From positions 152,398 through 216,397 of the forward strand of contig NZ_KB892439.1 in the NCBI RefSeq assembly GCF_000373805.1: a DNA stretch of 64,000 nucleotides. Reading direction: 5' to 3'. The translations under genes and the position numbers were made by a program. Under the pieces are notes generated by a model, which searched no databases, was not told the origin of the DNA, and worked only from the letters and a program-made list of their open reading frames with translations. The stretch comes from Corynebacterium pilosum DSM 20521 = CIP 103422. GTDB taxonomy: Bacteria; Actinomycetota; Actinomycetes; Mycobacteriales; Mycobacteriaceae. Positions 18,780-27,468 of the stretch are shown piece by piece; the stretch's first letter is position 1, and the number at the start of each line of letters is the position of its first letter.

Positions 18780-19274
18780 CTAGGTAATATCCGCCCAAGA
18801 GAAGCCGCCGCCGGTGGAGTAATCACCTTTGTCGCCACCATTGCTCTCACCGGCGCCGGGCGCGTGGTCAGCACCGTTGGAGTTGGATCTGTCTTGGCGG
18901 TGGGAAGCGCGGCGCAATTCGTTCTGGCGGGCGGTGCCGGTGGCGGGACGTCCCTCAGGGTCGTCCTCCATCATTTTCTTCGGATCAAACTGGTCCAAGT
19001 ACTCTTCTTCTTCGTCGAAAAGCACCTTCGCCATGGCGCGCTTCGGACCCATCGCGGCATACTCGGTGACGGTATTGAGCGGTTTACGGAACTCTTCGAA
19101 ATCATTACCGAAATCATTGTTCAGCTCGGCCTTGGCATTGTTGATCGCCTTACGCGCCGCGTAAATCGCCGCTTTGACGTCCTCAATCACACCCGGGAGC
19201 TTTTCTGGGCCGATGATAAGGAAGCCGATAATGATGATGAAGAAAATCTCCATCCAGCCAATACTGTCAAACAC
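18780..19274 (-). CDS. tatB: Twin-arginine translocase subunit TatB
   Basis: TatB is part of the receptor complex that recognises twin-arginine signal peptides of folded proteins. The 164-residue product shows the family pattern: a short N-terminal membrane helix (GWMEIFFIIIIGFLIIGP), the conserved Glu in it, the hinge GPEKLP, an amphipathic helix (to about residue 55) and a polar, disordered tail rich in Asp, Arg and Gly. I chose the GTG giving VFDSIGWME by comparison with C. glutamicum TatB; a longer frame adds six residues. It lies directly behind the anti-sigma gene, a common order in this group. Confidence 0.92.
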   Translation of the reverse strand: MFDSIGWMEIFFIIIIGFLIIGPEKLPGVIEDVKAAIYAARKAINNAKAELNNDFGNDFEEFRKPLNTVTEYAAMGPKRAMAKVLFDEEEEYLDQFDPKKMMEDDPEGRPATGTARQNELRRASHRQDRSNSNGADHAPGAGESNGGDKGDYSTGGGFSWADIT

Positions 19275-19291
19275 AGGTCCACTATAGCCCA

Positions 19292-19684
19292 CTAACCGCG
19301 GCGGAACAGGCTACGCATTCCGTTCTCTATTTCCTCGCGGGCTTCGTCGGCAGCCGAGCGCAAAGAACTATTGCGTGCCCGCTGCGCCTCCGGGTCCGAC
19401 GCGATCTGCGCGAGACGTTCAATGAGGCTCCGTGGTGCTCGCACGCACTCCTCCACGTTGGAATCGCGCACGATTTCAGAGGCTGCGCGCTGAGTGTGTA
19501 CTTCATTGCGGCATTCTGGGCAGTGCACGACGTGGACTCGCACGCGGTGCTCTGCCCCCGAAGACAGTTCACCATCGACGAAGGCTGCCACAGCCTCGGG
19601 GCTGAGATGATCGATCGAAGAAAATTCAAGACGCAGACGTCGTCGCAGGGAACGACGCAGCGGAATGGGCTTCTTCTCCGTCAC
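19292..19684 (-). CDS. Zinc-type anti-sigma factor for SigE
   Basis: The 130-residue protein contains the zinc anti-sigma motif HVVHCPEC (H-x3-C-x2-C) near residue 55, preceded by LSPEAVAAFVDGELS, the usual start of this domain. Such proteins hold an ECF sigma factor inactive and release it on stress. It has no membrane segment, so it is a soluble type. The gene follows sigE after 42 bases, making SigE the likely partner; the C. glutamicum equivalent is CseE (RseA in mycobacteria). Confidence 0.9.
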   Translation of the reverse strand: MTEKKPIPLRRSLRRRLRLEFSSIDHLSPEAVAAFVDGELSSGAEHRVRVHVVHCPECRNEVHTQRAASEIVRDSNVEECVRAPRSLIERLAQIASDPEAQRARNSSLRSAADEAREEIENGMRSLFRRG

Positions 19685-19726
19685 GTCGACCTCCTTCGCC
19701 CCTGTTGTTCCGTGCTTACTCTTCCT

Positions 19727-20365
19727 TTACCGCGTGCGCAGGAGGATCTGTGCATCCTCACTCTCAGCAGCCTTGGCTTCAAGCGACTTGCGCAGCTGGG
19801 TCCTACCACGGTGAATACGGGACCGCACCGTACCCATCTTCACGCCAAGCGTCTCCGCGATCTCCTCGTAGCTCATGCCAACGACGTCACAGAGCACCAC
19901 GGCCACACGGAAATCCGGACCCAACTCGTCGAGCGCTTCCTGCAATGCAGGATCCAAGTTAGAAATATTGTAGGCCTGTTCAGGCGTCATGTCGGTACCC
20001 GGCACGCGTTCATAATCCTCCGGCAGCGCCTCCATGCGGATCTTGCTGCGGTGGCGCACCATATCCAAAAACAGGTTCGTCGTAATGCGATGCAGCCAGC
20101 CCTCAAAGGTTCCTGGCTGGTAATTCTTCAAGCTGCGGAACACACGCATAAAAGTTTCTTGCGTCAGATCTTCCGCATCATGTTGGTTACCTGAAAGGCG
20201 GAAAGCGAGGCGGTACACGCTGTCCGCGTGCTGCGAGACCAGTTCAGACCACGAAGGCATCTCGCCTTGGCCTGCATCAAAAGCCGCTGTCCCCTCCAGA
20301 ACCTCATCGACCTGCTCAGCAGGTAGTTCGGAAGTTGTGGCTTCTGCAGTCTCGTCATCGCGCAT
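19727..20365 (-). CDS. sigE: ECF sigma factor SigE
   Basis: The protein (212 residues from the chosen ATG) has sigma region 2 (about 45-115, with [20 protein letters not shown]) and region 4 (about 150-200, with [21 protein letters not shown], the helix-turn-helix that reads the -35 box). In related actinobacteria SigE answers cell-surface stress. The frame stays open 25 codons further upstream, but the ATG giving [10 protein letters not shown] fits the family. The neighbouring anti-sigma factor and tatB support this identity. Confidence 0.92.
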   Translation of the reverse strand: MRDDETAEATTSELPAEQVDEVLEGTAAFDAGQGEMPSWSELVSQHADSVYRLAFRLSGNQHDAEDLTQETFMRVFRSLKNYQPGTFEGWLHRITTNLFLDMVRHRSKIRMEALPEDYERVPGTDMTPEQAYNISNLDPALQEALDELGPDFRVAVVLCDVVGMSYEEIAETLGVKMGTVRSRIHRGRTQLRKSLEAKAAESEDAQILLRTR

Positions 20366-20485
20366 GAATCCATTGTGACTGATTTCATTGTCAAACACCA
20401 ATGTTTGCCCGTATATATTCCTGTGAAACGGCGATTTCACCGTGGCTCCCCCATCTGGTGAGCAACCCCTCTAGACTTAGAGGCT

Positions 20486-21133
20486 GTGAGTGATACTGCA
20501 TTTTCTGCCATCCAGAGCTATATCGAATCGCGGACCGAGCTGTCCGAGCCGCTTGCCGACGCGCGCCATGATGCCGCCGAATACGGCCTCGGTGTGCCTG
20601 ACGATCCTACTGGGCGATTGATAACCACCCTCACCGCCGCAGCGTCACACCCAGATTCTGCCGGTGCGGTTGCGATCACCCCGGCCGCCGCCGTCGTCGG
20701 TCTCTACATTCTGGGCGGCCTTCCTGGAAAGACTACGGTCACGTGCATTGACCCGGAGGCAGATCACCAAACCCGCGCGAAGGCTACGTTCCGCGACGCC
20801 GGCTTTTCCCCTTCCCGCGCCCGCTTCCTGCCATCGCGTCCCGCTGACGTGATTTCGCGGCTCGCTTCGGGCTCCTACCAGCTGGTTTTCGTCGATGCCC
20901 CCAGCATGGACCTGCCCACCCTGCTGCCCGCGGCCTACGATTTGCTCACCCCCGGCGGCACCTTGGTCATCCCCGATGCGTTGCTCGATGGCACGCTTGC
21001 CGACGAGACCCGCCGCGACCGTGACACTCAAGCAGCCCGCGAGGCCGATGTTCTGGTGGATACTTTCAAGGATGCGGTAGTGACCCGCCTACCACTCGGC
21101 GCGGGGCTCACTCTGGTTACGCGAGGCGTATAA
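20486..21133 (+). CDS. SAM-dependent O-methyltransferase
   Basis: The 215-residue product resembles family-3 O-methyltransferases (catechol/caffeoyl-CoA type): a hydrophobic strand before the SAM site (VGLYILGGLPG), VTCIDPEADHQTRAKATF (acidic residue for the ribose), YQLVFVDAPS and a later LLTPGGTLVIPDALLDG. It lies divergent from sigE and starts at GTG. A gene of this kind stands at the same place next to sigE in other corynebacteria and in mycobacteria (from memory). The substrate is unknown. Confidence 0.88.
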   Translation: MSDTAFSAIQSYIESRTELSEPLADARHDAAEYGLGVPDDPTGRLITTLTAAASHPDSAGAVAITPAAAVVGLYILGGLPGKTTVTCIDPEADHQTRAKATFRDAGFSPSRARFLPSRPADVISRLASGSYQLVFVDAPSMDLPTLLPAAYDLLTPGGTLVIPDALLDGTLADETRRDRDTQAAREADVLVDTFKDAVVTRLPLGAGLTLVTRGV

Positions 21134-21157
21134 CTACGCCACAGAAAATCTAAGAAA

Positions 21158-21197
21158 ACGGCCCGCTTCCCCATCACACTGAGGGGAAGCGGGCCGT
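21158..21197 (-). terminator. Intrinsic terminator between the methyltransferase and glgC genes
   Basis: Perfect 15-base arms (ACGGCCCGCTTCCCC and GGGGAAGCGGGCCGT) enclose a ten-base loop. Read on the minus strand, the stem is followed by TTTTCTTAG, so it ends glgC transcripts. On the plus strand it lacks a T run but may still stop readthrough from the methyltransferase gene. Confidence 0.88.
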
Positions 21198-21214
21198 AAT
21201 CGTCGTTAAGCGAC

Positions 21215-22432
21215 TTAGACGACTTCGTTCTTGCCGACGACGACTACGCCGCCAGGGGAAATCTTGAAGCGTGCTTCGTCGCGAGCATTGTCGACGCCAA
21301 TGATCTCGCCATCAGAAACGTAGACGTTCTTGTCCAGAATCGCATGACGAACGACTGCTCCACGGCCCACGCGAACACCTGGGAGCAGAACGGAACCTTC
21401 GACGGTGGCGCCTTCCTCAACGTGGACGTCGGTGGACACCACAGAGTTGCGCACCGTAGCGCCCGAAATGATCGAGCCTGGGGCGACCATCGAGGACTGT
21501 GCGATACCACCCTGCACAAACTTCGCAGGTGGCAGGTTGCCATCCTCCGTGGAGTGGATTGGCCACGACTTGTTGTACAGGTTGAAGATTGGGTGGACCG
21601 AAATCAGGTCCATGTGCGCCTCGTAGAAGGAGTCGATCGTACCGACGTCGCGCCAGTAACCCTTATCGCGCTCGGTGGCACCAGGGACTTCATTCTTGGA
21701 GAAGTCATAAACGTTGGCCTCGCCCTTGCTCACGAAATACGGGATGATGTCCCCGCCCATGTCGTGATCAGAGTCGTCGTTCTGCTCGTCTTCGAGCAGT
21801 GCCTGCACCAAGGCCTCAGTGGAGAAGATGTAGTTACCCATGGAGGCAAAGGTCATGTTCGGATCATCCGGGGTTCCCGGTGGGTCCGCTGGCTTCTCCA
21901 GGAACTCAGTGACGGTGCCGTCTTCGTCAGCCTGGATGCAGCCGAAGGCGGTAGCTTCCTCACGCGGCACGCGGATGCCGGCCACCGTTGCTTCCTTACC
22001 GGAGGCAATGTGGTCATCGAGCATCTGGCCCGGGTCCATGCGGTAGACGTGGTCCGCGCCGAAGACGATGACATAGTCCGGCTTGTCGTCATAAATCAGG
22101 TTGAGAGACTGAACGATCGCGTCTGCGGAACCGTTGTACCAGCGCTTACCGCGGCGCTGCTGCGCAGGAACAGAAGCGATGTACTGCTGGGTGGGGCCCG
22201 CGACATTCCACGCGGTGGCGATGTGACGGTCCAGCGAGTGTGACTTGTACTGTGTCAGAACAGCGATCTTCAGGAAGCCTGCGTTGACAAGGTTGGACAG
22301 CACAAAGTCAATCAGACGGTAGTTGCCACCAAAGGGAACGGCCGGCTTTGCGCGGTCTGCGGTGAGGGGGAAAAGGCGCTTACCTTCGCCACCTGCTAGG
22401 ACAATGGCTAGAACATTTGATTTTGACTTCAC
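21215..22432 (-). CDS. glgC: Glucose-1-phosphate adenylyltransferase (ADP-glucose synthesis)
   Basis: GlgC makes ADP-glucose from ATP and glucose 1-phosphate for glycogen synthesis. The 405-residue product shows the nucleotide-binding motif [20 protein letters not shown], then [30 protein letters not shown], and a C-terminal left-handed beta-helix (about 290-400; [20 protein letters not shown]). I chose the GTG giving [11 protein letters not shown], matching the family start. It is divergent from glgA; the shared 241-base region should hold the control sites. Confidence 0.96.
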   Translation of the reverse strand: MKSKSNVLAIVLAGGEGKRLFPLTADRAKPAVPFGGNYRLIDFVLSNLVNAGFLKIAVLTQYKSHSLDRHIATAWNVAGPTQQYIASVPAQQRRGKRWYNGSADAIVQSLNLIYDDKPDYVIVFGADHVYRMDPGQMLDDHIASGKEATVAGIRVPREEATAFGCIQADEDGTVTEFLEKPADPPGTPDDPNMTFASMGNYIFSTEALVQALLEDEQNDDSDHDMGGDIIPYFVSKGEANVYDFSKNEVPGATERDKGYWRDVGTIDSFYEAHMDLISVHPIFNLYNKSWPIHSTEDGNLPPAKFVQGGIAQSSMVAPGSIISGATVRNSVVSTDVHVEEGATVEGSVLLPGVRVGRGAVVRHAILDKNVYVSDGEIIGVDNARDEARFKISPGGVVVVGKNEVV

Positions 22433-22504
22433 AACATCAATCCTATTGTCTCGGGCGACGCTTTGCAGGGCGATCATGCGTCGCGAACGAAAACATCACA
22501 CTCC

Positions 22505-22520
22505 TGTGGGATGTTTCACC
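22505..22520. promoter_or_regulatory. Possible GlxR (CRP-type) site between glgC and glgA
   Basis: The 16-base sequence TGTGGGATGTTTCACC fits the GlxR pattern TGTGA-N6-TCACA at both half sites except for one base in each and a non-preferred centre base. It lies 73 bases before the glgC start. GlxR is the cAMP-responsive regulator of carbon metabolism in corynebacteria. Match by eye only. Confidence 0.4.
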
Positions 22521-22673
22521 CTTTAAAGCCATTGTAACGTGCATTAACTAAAACGCACCACGGATTGATTGGGAACTTTTAAATAATCCCTATCCTCCCC
22601 CTATTGGAGGAGAAGCGCTGGGCGGAGAACTAAGTCCCTGCACCAAACGTTTTTCGCGGCTATTCTCGGAGAC

Positions 22674-23828
22674 ATGAGAGTCGGAATGATGACCAGAGAA
22701 TATCCACCCGAGGTTTATGGCGGTGCCGGCGTCCACGTCACCGAGCTCACCCGCTTTATGCGTGACATCGTTGACGTAGACGTGCACTGCATGGGCGAGC
22801 CACGCGACGCAGAGGGAGTCTACGTCCACGGCGTCGATCCCGAATTATCGGAAGCCAACGGTGCGATCAAGACCCTATCCACCGGCCTGCGCATGGCACA
22901 TGCCGCCACCGACCTTGATGTCGTGCACTCCCACACCTGGTACGCCGGCCTCGGCGGCCACTTGGCGGGCAAGCTCCACGGCATCCCACACGTCGCAACG
23001 GCGCACTCCCTTGAGCCGGACCGCCCATGGAAGCGCGAGCAGCTCGGCGGCGGTTATGACGTTTCCCTGTGGTCGGAGAAAAACGCCATGGAATACGCCG
23101 ACGCAGTGATTGCCGTCTCCGCGGGCATGAAGGAGGCGATTCTGCGCGCCTACCCGCGTATCGACGAATCCCGCGTCCACGTCGTGCTCAACGGTATCGA
23201 CACGGAGACGTGGTTCCCCACCGAGGGGGATCTCGCAGAAGACCTTGGCGTAGACACCTCCAAGCCAATCGCTGCGTTCGTCGGTCGCATCACCCGCCAG
23301 AAGGGCGTGGAGCACCTGGTGAAGGCCGCGAAGCATTTCGACGACGACGTTCAGCTCGTGCTGTGCGCTGGCGCGCCGGATACCCCCGAGATCGCGGAGC
23401 GCACCAAGGCACTCGTCGAGGAGCTAAAAACGACACGCGACGGTGTGTTCTGGGTTCAGGAGATGCTGTCGGGCGATAAAATTCGCGAGGTTTATTCCAT
23501 GGCGGATGTCTTCGTGTGCCCGTCGATTTATGAGCCACTGGGAATCGTCAATCTTGAGGCCATGGCCTGCGGAACTGCCGTAGTTGCCTCCGATGTGGGC
23601 GGTATCCCAGAGGTCGTCGTTGACGGCGAAACAGGTACCCTGGTGCATTACGACGAGAACGATGCCGAAACCTTCGAGCGCGACATCGCCGAGGCAGTTA
23701 ACGCTATGGTGGCTGATCGAGAGAAGGCTGAAGTATTCGGCAAGGCCGGACTTGTCCGCGCCAAGGACAAGTTCTCGTGGGCAACCATCGCCCAGCAAAC
23801 CGTGGACATCTACAAGGCCCTGATCTAG
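22674..23828 (+). CDS. glgA: Glycogen synthase, GT4 type
   Basis: The 384-residue protein is a GT-B glycosyltransferase that extends alpha-1,4-glucan from a nucleotide sugar. The N-terminal domain begins MRVGMMTREYPPEVYGGAGV. The C-terminal donor-binding domain shows VGRITRQKGVEHLVKAA and the family motif PSIYEPLGIVNLEAMACGTAVVAS (shown here in part: EPLGIVNLEAMACG), with the two Glu of EX7E. It is about the length of mycobacterial GlgM/GlgA. In mycobacteria this family makes maltose 1-phosphate; whether that applies here cannot be told. The GH32-like gene follows after 29 bases. Confidence 0.93.
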   Translation: MRVGMMTREYPPEVYGGAGVHVTELTRFMRDIVDVDVHCMGEPRDAEGVYVHGVDPELSEANGAIKTLSTGLRMAHAATDLDVVHSHTWYAGLGGHLAGKLHGIPHVATAHSLEPDRPWKREQLGGGYDVSLWSEKNAMEYADAVIAVSAGMKEAILRAYPRIDESRVHVVLNGIDTETWFPTEGDLAEDLGVDTSKPIAAFVGRITRQKGVEHLVKAAKHFDDDVQLVLCAGAPDTPEIAERTKALVEELKTTRDGVFWVQEMLSGDKIREVYSMADVFVCPSIYEPLGIVNLEAMACGTAVVASDVGGIPEVVVDGETGTLVHYDENDAETFERDIAEAVNAMVADREKAEVFGKAGLVRAKDKFSWATIAQQTVDIYKALI

Positions 23829-23857
23829 CCCGGCTAGTTAAGGCGGAAAGGTATCTG

Positions 23858-25246
23858 TTGACTTCTTTACGTCCAGAACTGCACGTAACGGCGGAATCCG
23901 GCATCCTCGAGGCCGCCGCCGGCATGTTACGCGACGGTGGCGACTGGCACATGCTCTACCAGTACCGACCCGAACCGAACGGCAACGCACGCTGGGGCCA
24001 CCAGGTGTCTCAGGATGGTCCGTTTGACTGGGTCGAATGCCCCGATGTCATCGCCCCCAAAGGCGGCGAACTGAATACACTCGCTGGCTCCGTTGTCGCA
24101 CACAACGGTGGCGCGGACCTGTTTTTCACATCGGTCACCGCAGCGGGCACCTCAATTCAGATCGCGCATGTCGACGATGTCGGTACGTTCACGGACGTCA
24201 CAGATGACCCTTTGGCGCTTGACCCGACGGTGCACCGCGCCGGTGTGGTCATTTCCGACACGAAGGAATTCTCCCGCTTCCGCTCCCCCTGCGTGGTACC
24301 GGATTGGGAGTCCAACGATGACCGCGATCAAGGCCACGAAGGCTGGCTGATGATTACCAGCACGGGAGAGCCAGACTCTCCCCGGCCGGTGATCTTGGAA
24401 TCCCCCGACGGCGCGGACTGGACGCTCGTAGGCGCGGTAGATTTCGTCGGTGAGTCCGGGCTTGACGACGATGCCATTATCGTCGCCCCGCGCATCATCC
24501 GGCTACGCGACGAAGTCGATCAGGAAATCTATGACGTGCTCTTGGCCACCCAAGAGTGCGATGGCCTCGACCGCTCCGGCTACTTGATCGGCCGCCTCGA
24601 GCGCAACAAGTTCCACGTGATCACACCGTTCACGCGGATTGATTCGGGCCACGATTTCACCCGCCCACGCAACACCAACTTCACCCCTGGCACCGTCGCC
24701 GAGGACGAGCGCTACCTGAATGCCTACATTTTCGGCCTCTTCAACGGCGTCGGCCGCGGCGATGACGCCACGAAGCAAACCACGTGGAAGAAGGAAGGCT
24801 GGGCCAACGCTTTGTCCCTGCCTCGCGAAGTCACCTTGCAGGGTGGCAAGCTCTTCCAGGTCCCTGTCGACGGGTTGCCCGAAGCAGTGGCCTCCACGCG
24901 CCGCGCCTGGTTCTGGTCCGGTCTGTGTGACATTCCTGTCGGTTCCTCGATCACAATCGAGCTTGTCGACGCCGACGGCAATGTTGCCGCCACGATCACC
25001 CATTCCGGTGACCAGCTTAAGCTCGACCGAAACTTCGACGAGCCAGCGACCGCTCCGCTTCACGACGAAGACGAAGACAATATCTCCGTGGTCGTGGACG
25101 GAAACACTCTCGAGGTCTACGCCGGCGGCGGGGCCGTAGTGATGGCCAGCCGTCTCCGCATCGAATCGAAGATCGTTGAACTGCGTGTCTCCGATAGCGG
25201 CGAGGCTGAGATCCACTCTGAGTGGCGCCGCGGCCCCTTTGATTAA
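23858..25246 (+). CDS. GH32 (fructosidase/invertase)-like protein lacking catalytic acids
   Basis: The 462-residue protein has the layout of GH32: a five-bladed propeller and a C-terminal beta-sandwich. Landmarks are MLYQYRPEPNG, WGHQVSQDG, DSGHDFTRPRNTNF, GWANALSLPREVTLQGGKL and, near the end, LEVYAGGGAVVMASRL. At the three catalytic positions, WMNDPNG is ILEAAAG (residues 16-22), RDP is RSP (about 142-144), and the ECPD motif aligns with VAPR (about 209-212). All three acids seem to be missing, so it is probably not a hydrolase; a carbohydrate-binding or regulatory role is possible. It starts at TTG, with GGCGGAAAGG six bases upstream, and is probably co-transcribed with glgA. Confidence 0.8.
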   Translation: MTSLRPELHVTAESGILEAAAGMLRDGGDWHMLYQYRPEPNGNARWGHQVSQDGPFDWVECPDVIAPKGGELNTLAGSVVAHNGGADLFFTSVTAAGTSIQIAHVDDVGTFTDVTDDPLALDPTVHRAGVVISDTKEFSRFRSPCVVPDWESNDDRDQGHEGWLMITSTGEPDSPRPVILESPDGADWTLVGAVDFVGESGLDDDAIIVAPRIIRLRDEVDQEIYDVLLATQECDGLDRSGYLIGRLERNKFHVITPFTRIDSGHDFTRPRNTNFTPGTVAEDERYLNAYIFGLFNGVGRGDDATKQTTWKKEGWANALSLPREVTLQGGKLFQVPVDGLPEAVASTRRAWFWSGLCDIPVGSSITIELVDADGNVAATITHSGDQLKLDRNFDEPATAPLHDEDEDNISVVVDGNTLEVYAGGGAVVMASRLRIESKIVELRVSDSGEAEIHSEWRRGPFD

Positions 25247-25255
25247 GGCGAAGCT

Positions 25256-26128
25256 TTAACGGCCGGCCTTCTTCAACCTGGTCACCTGCGCCCTGGCGGT
25301 AACAGTCATTGTTGCCGGCAGGGCGCTGACTCTTTCGTTCAGCTCCGCCGGCTCAATGTGGCGTGCAGACGGACTCATCCCCACCTGGGCCGCAATGGAC
25401 GCACGGTCCAGCACCATAGGAAACTCGATGGCCTGCGGGTCTACCGCCAGTTCAAGGTGACCTGTCGCCTGCTCGACCATGCGATCAACCTTGCCCTCTT
25501 CCACGGTCAGGATGCCCAGTGGCTCGCGGAGTTCGTCGAGGTGCCCACGGTCTGCGGTCAGGACAATGACTTCGCCGTCGTCGGCAAGCACTCGCGCGAA
25601 TTCGGCGGGGTTGCGCGGCGCGAAGATGACAGTAATCGCGTCAATCGCGCCACTGCGCACGGGCAGGCCATCCCACACGTCCGCCACGACAGCACCCATC
25701 CGCGGGTGCGACTTAGCCAGCGTCTTTGCCGCCGGTACAGAGATGTCCAGCCCGATCCCCACAGCGTCTTCAACAGCGTCGAGCGTGTGCGCCAAATAGT
25801 AGCCCGTTCCCGCACCGACCTCGAGCAGGACGGCACCACGGTCCTCGTCGCCAAGCGCTGTGTCCAATACGTCATGGACAGTCGCGGAGACAGCTTCGAC
25901 GAAAGGGGCGAAATGGCCCTGAGACAGGAAGGTTTCGCGGGAGGCGACCATGTCAGCATCGTCGCCCTTGTGCTTGATGCCGGCACCGGTGGCTAAAGTA
26001 ACGTAGCCTTGGCGGGCAACATCGTAGGAGTGACCCGATTCGGACACTAGACGTGAAAAATCGTCCGCCCCAGTCAAACGGGTGCCGTCGGAGGGATCAG
26101 CCAACAGGTGAACAATGTCAGAAAGCAT
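25256..26128 (-). CDS. RlmA-type 23S rRNA (guanine-N1) methyltransferase
   Basis: The 290-residue protein has the hallmark GHSYDVARQGYVTLA, then KGDDADMVASRETFLSQGHFAPF and a SAM-binding motif LLEVGAGTGYYLAHTLD, as in RlmA/RrmA and the tylosin-resistance protein TlrB. Those enzymes methylate G745 or G748 of 23S rRNA. The N-terminal zinc finger of four Cys/His is largely gone here: the expected CxxC and C positions read ADPSD and SESGH. The rRNA target is therefore an inference from the rest of the fold. It converges with the GH32-like gene. Confidence 0.85.
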   Translation of the reverse strand: MLSDIVHLLADPSDGTRLTGADDFSRLVSESGHSYDVARQGYVTLATGAGIKHKGDDADMVASRETFLSQGHFAPFVEAVSATVHDVLDTALGDEDRGAVLLEVGAGTGYYLAHTLDAVEDAVGIGLDISVPAAKTLAKSHPRMGAVVADVWDGLPVRSGAIDAITVIFAPRNPAEFARVLADDGEVIVLTADRGHLDELREPLGILTVEEGKVDRMVEQATGHLELAVDPQAIEFPMVLDRASIAAQVGMSPSARHIEPAELNERVSALPATMTVTARAQVTRLKKAGR

Positions 26129-26185
26129 GCCTGAGAGCCTACCCGCCCGAAGGTCTACGGACGATTTTTTAGTTAAATTGTGTGT

Positions 26186-26353
26186 TTAGCCTGCAGCCTC
26201 GGTGAGAAGCGCGCCGAGTTCGGCCGCTTCTTCCTTGCTCATCTCTACGACGAGGCGACCGCCGCCATCCGACGGGATGCGCATCACAATCTTTCGGGAC
26301 TCTTCGACCGCTTCCATTGGTCCATTACCGGTGCGTGGCTTCATTGCTGCCAT
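26186..26353 (-). CDS. DUF3117 small protein
   Basis: The product has 55 residues from MAAMKPRTGNGPMEA to the end and contains the conserved sequence RIPSDGGGRLVVEMSKEEA. This is the full length of the DUF3117 family, found throughout actinobacteria; the mycobacterial homologue (Rv1211) lies next to glgA. The function is unknown. An in-frame start six codons earlier exists but is less likely, because family members begin with the Met chosen here. Confidence 0.92.
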   Translation of the reverse strand: MAAMKPRTGNGPMEAVEESRKIVMRIPSDGGGRLVVEMSKEEAAELGALLTEAAG

Positions 26354-26395
26354 TGGGCCAGACTCCTTCACTGCAAATGATTTACCCTACCGATT

Positions 26396-26692
26396 TTAGC
26401 CGTTTTTGTCGAAATTTGGTGCAAGATCTTCATCCGGGCTGGTCACACCCTTTTCCAGGAGGGTAGCGACGAGCGCATCAACCTGATCCTGGCGATACCC
26501 CCGCGGAACCACCTCGAGCTCGATGTCCTCGATCCGCCCCTCGTGTACAGCACGGCGGTTATGAGCGATCACGTCGTGCGTGTCCTCCATCGGCGGCAGC
26601 AGTTCGCCACGCCCGAAGATCTTCCCGAACGCCCACGTCCCTAGGACCACGAAAGCCACAACGACGATAATCAGCAGGATCCATGACAGCAT
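26396..26692 (-). CDS. DivIVA-domain-like small membrane protein
   Basis: The 98-residue protein has one N-terminal membrane helix (MLSWILLIIVVVAFVVLGTW), then a short cytoplasmic part ending in RGYRQDQVDALVATLLEKG, a motif like the DivIVA/Wag31 start region that senses membrane curvature. It corresponds in position to mycobacterial Rv1209. The start lies just after the gpgS stop codon, so translation is likely coupled. Its function is not established. Confidence 0.88.
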   Translation of the reverse strand: MLSWILLIIVVVAFVVLGTWAFGKIFGRGELLPPMEDTHDVIAHNRRAVHEGRIEDIELEVVPRGYRQDQVDALVATLLEKGVTSPDEDLAPNFDKNG

Positions 26693-26697
26693 GGGCA

Positions 26698-27468
26698 CTA
26701 TCCTAGCGTGTCCCAGGCAGGCCGCTGCCCCGGAGGCTGCACCCCGTCTGGCAGGACCCCGGCGCGGCCCAGAATGGTCTGCGCAACAACGGTAGACATG
26801 GGAGCAAGTTCGTCCAGCGGCCGGTTGCGGTGGTGTCGCTCCCCTACCTCCACCTGTGTCACTGCCGCCTGCCCCCAGCGCTGCGCACAATCAATGAGCA
26901 AGCCGGCTTCCACCCCGTAGCCCTCGACGAATGGCAAGCTCAAGGCAGAACTGCGGCGCAGCGCGTACTCGCCTCCCAGCGGCTGATTGATGTGAGACAC
27001 CTGCGGAAAATAGGTCTGCAGGAGTGGTTTGGCGGTCAGCTCTGTGACTCGGCCCCCGCCAGCGGGTTGGCCATGGAAGGCGCGTGTGTAATCGGCTTTG
27101 ACAAGGTGCACGCGCTCGTCGATAAGCGGTGCTGAGAGTCTGGCTACCAGCGAGGTGGGGATGGAGGTGAGGTCCGCATCGACGAATACGACGATGTCGC
27201 CACGCGCGGCGCGCACCCCGCGCCAGAGCGCTTCGCCTTTACCGGGTCGCGGTGGGATGTCCGGGGCGATGTCGCGCCAGCCGATCACCTCCGCCCCAGC
27301 TGCCCGCGCCCGGGAGGCCGTGGAGTCAACGGAATCCGAATCGATCACCAGGATCTCACCGGGGTTGTCTTCCGCGACGGCCGCGACGACATCGGCGACT
27401 GTGTCCTCCTCGTTCAGCGCTGGAATCACCACGCTGACCTGGCTCAGGTCCAGCGCACCCGCCGTCAT
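26698..27468 (-). CDS. gpgS: Glucosyl-3-phosphoglycerate synthase
   Basis: GpgS transfers glucose from a nucleotide sugar to 3-phosphoglycerate, the first step of glucosylglycerate and, in mycobacteria, methylglucose lipopolysaccharide synthesis. The 256-residue GT-A protein shows VVIPALNEEDTVADVV, the metal/nucleotide motif VFVDADLTS, KADYTRAFHG and the GGEYALRRS acceptor loop. The gene overlaps folP by four bases (ATGA), the same order as in mycobacteria (Rv1207-Rv1208). Confidence 0.92.
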   Translation of the reverse strand: MTAGALDLSQVSVVIPALNEEDTVADVVAAVAEDNPGEILVIDSDSVDSTASRARAAGAEVIGWRDIAPDIPPRPGKGEALWRGVRAARGDIVVFVDADLTSIPTSLVARLSAPLIDERVHLVKADYTRAFHGQPAGGGRVTELTAKPLLQTYFPQVSHINQPLGGEYALRRSSALSLPFVEGYGVEAGLLIDCAQRWGQAAVTQVEVGERHHRNRPLDELAPMSTVVAQTILGRAGVLPDGVQPPGQRPAWDTLG

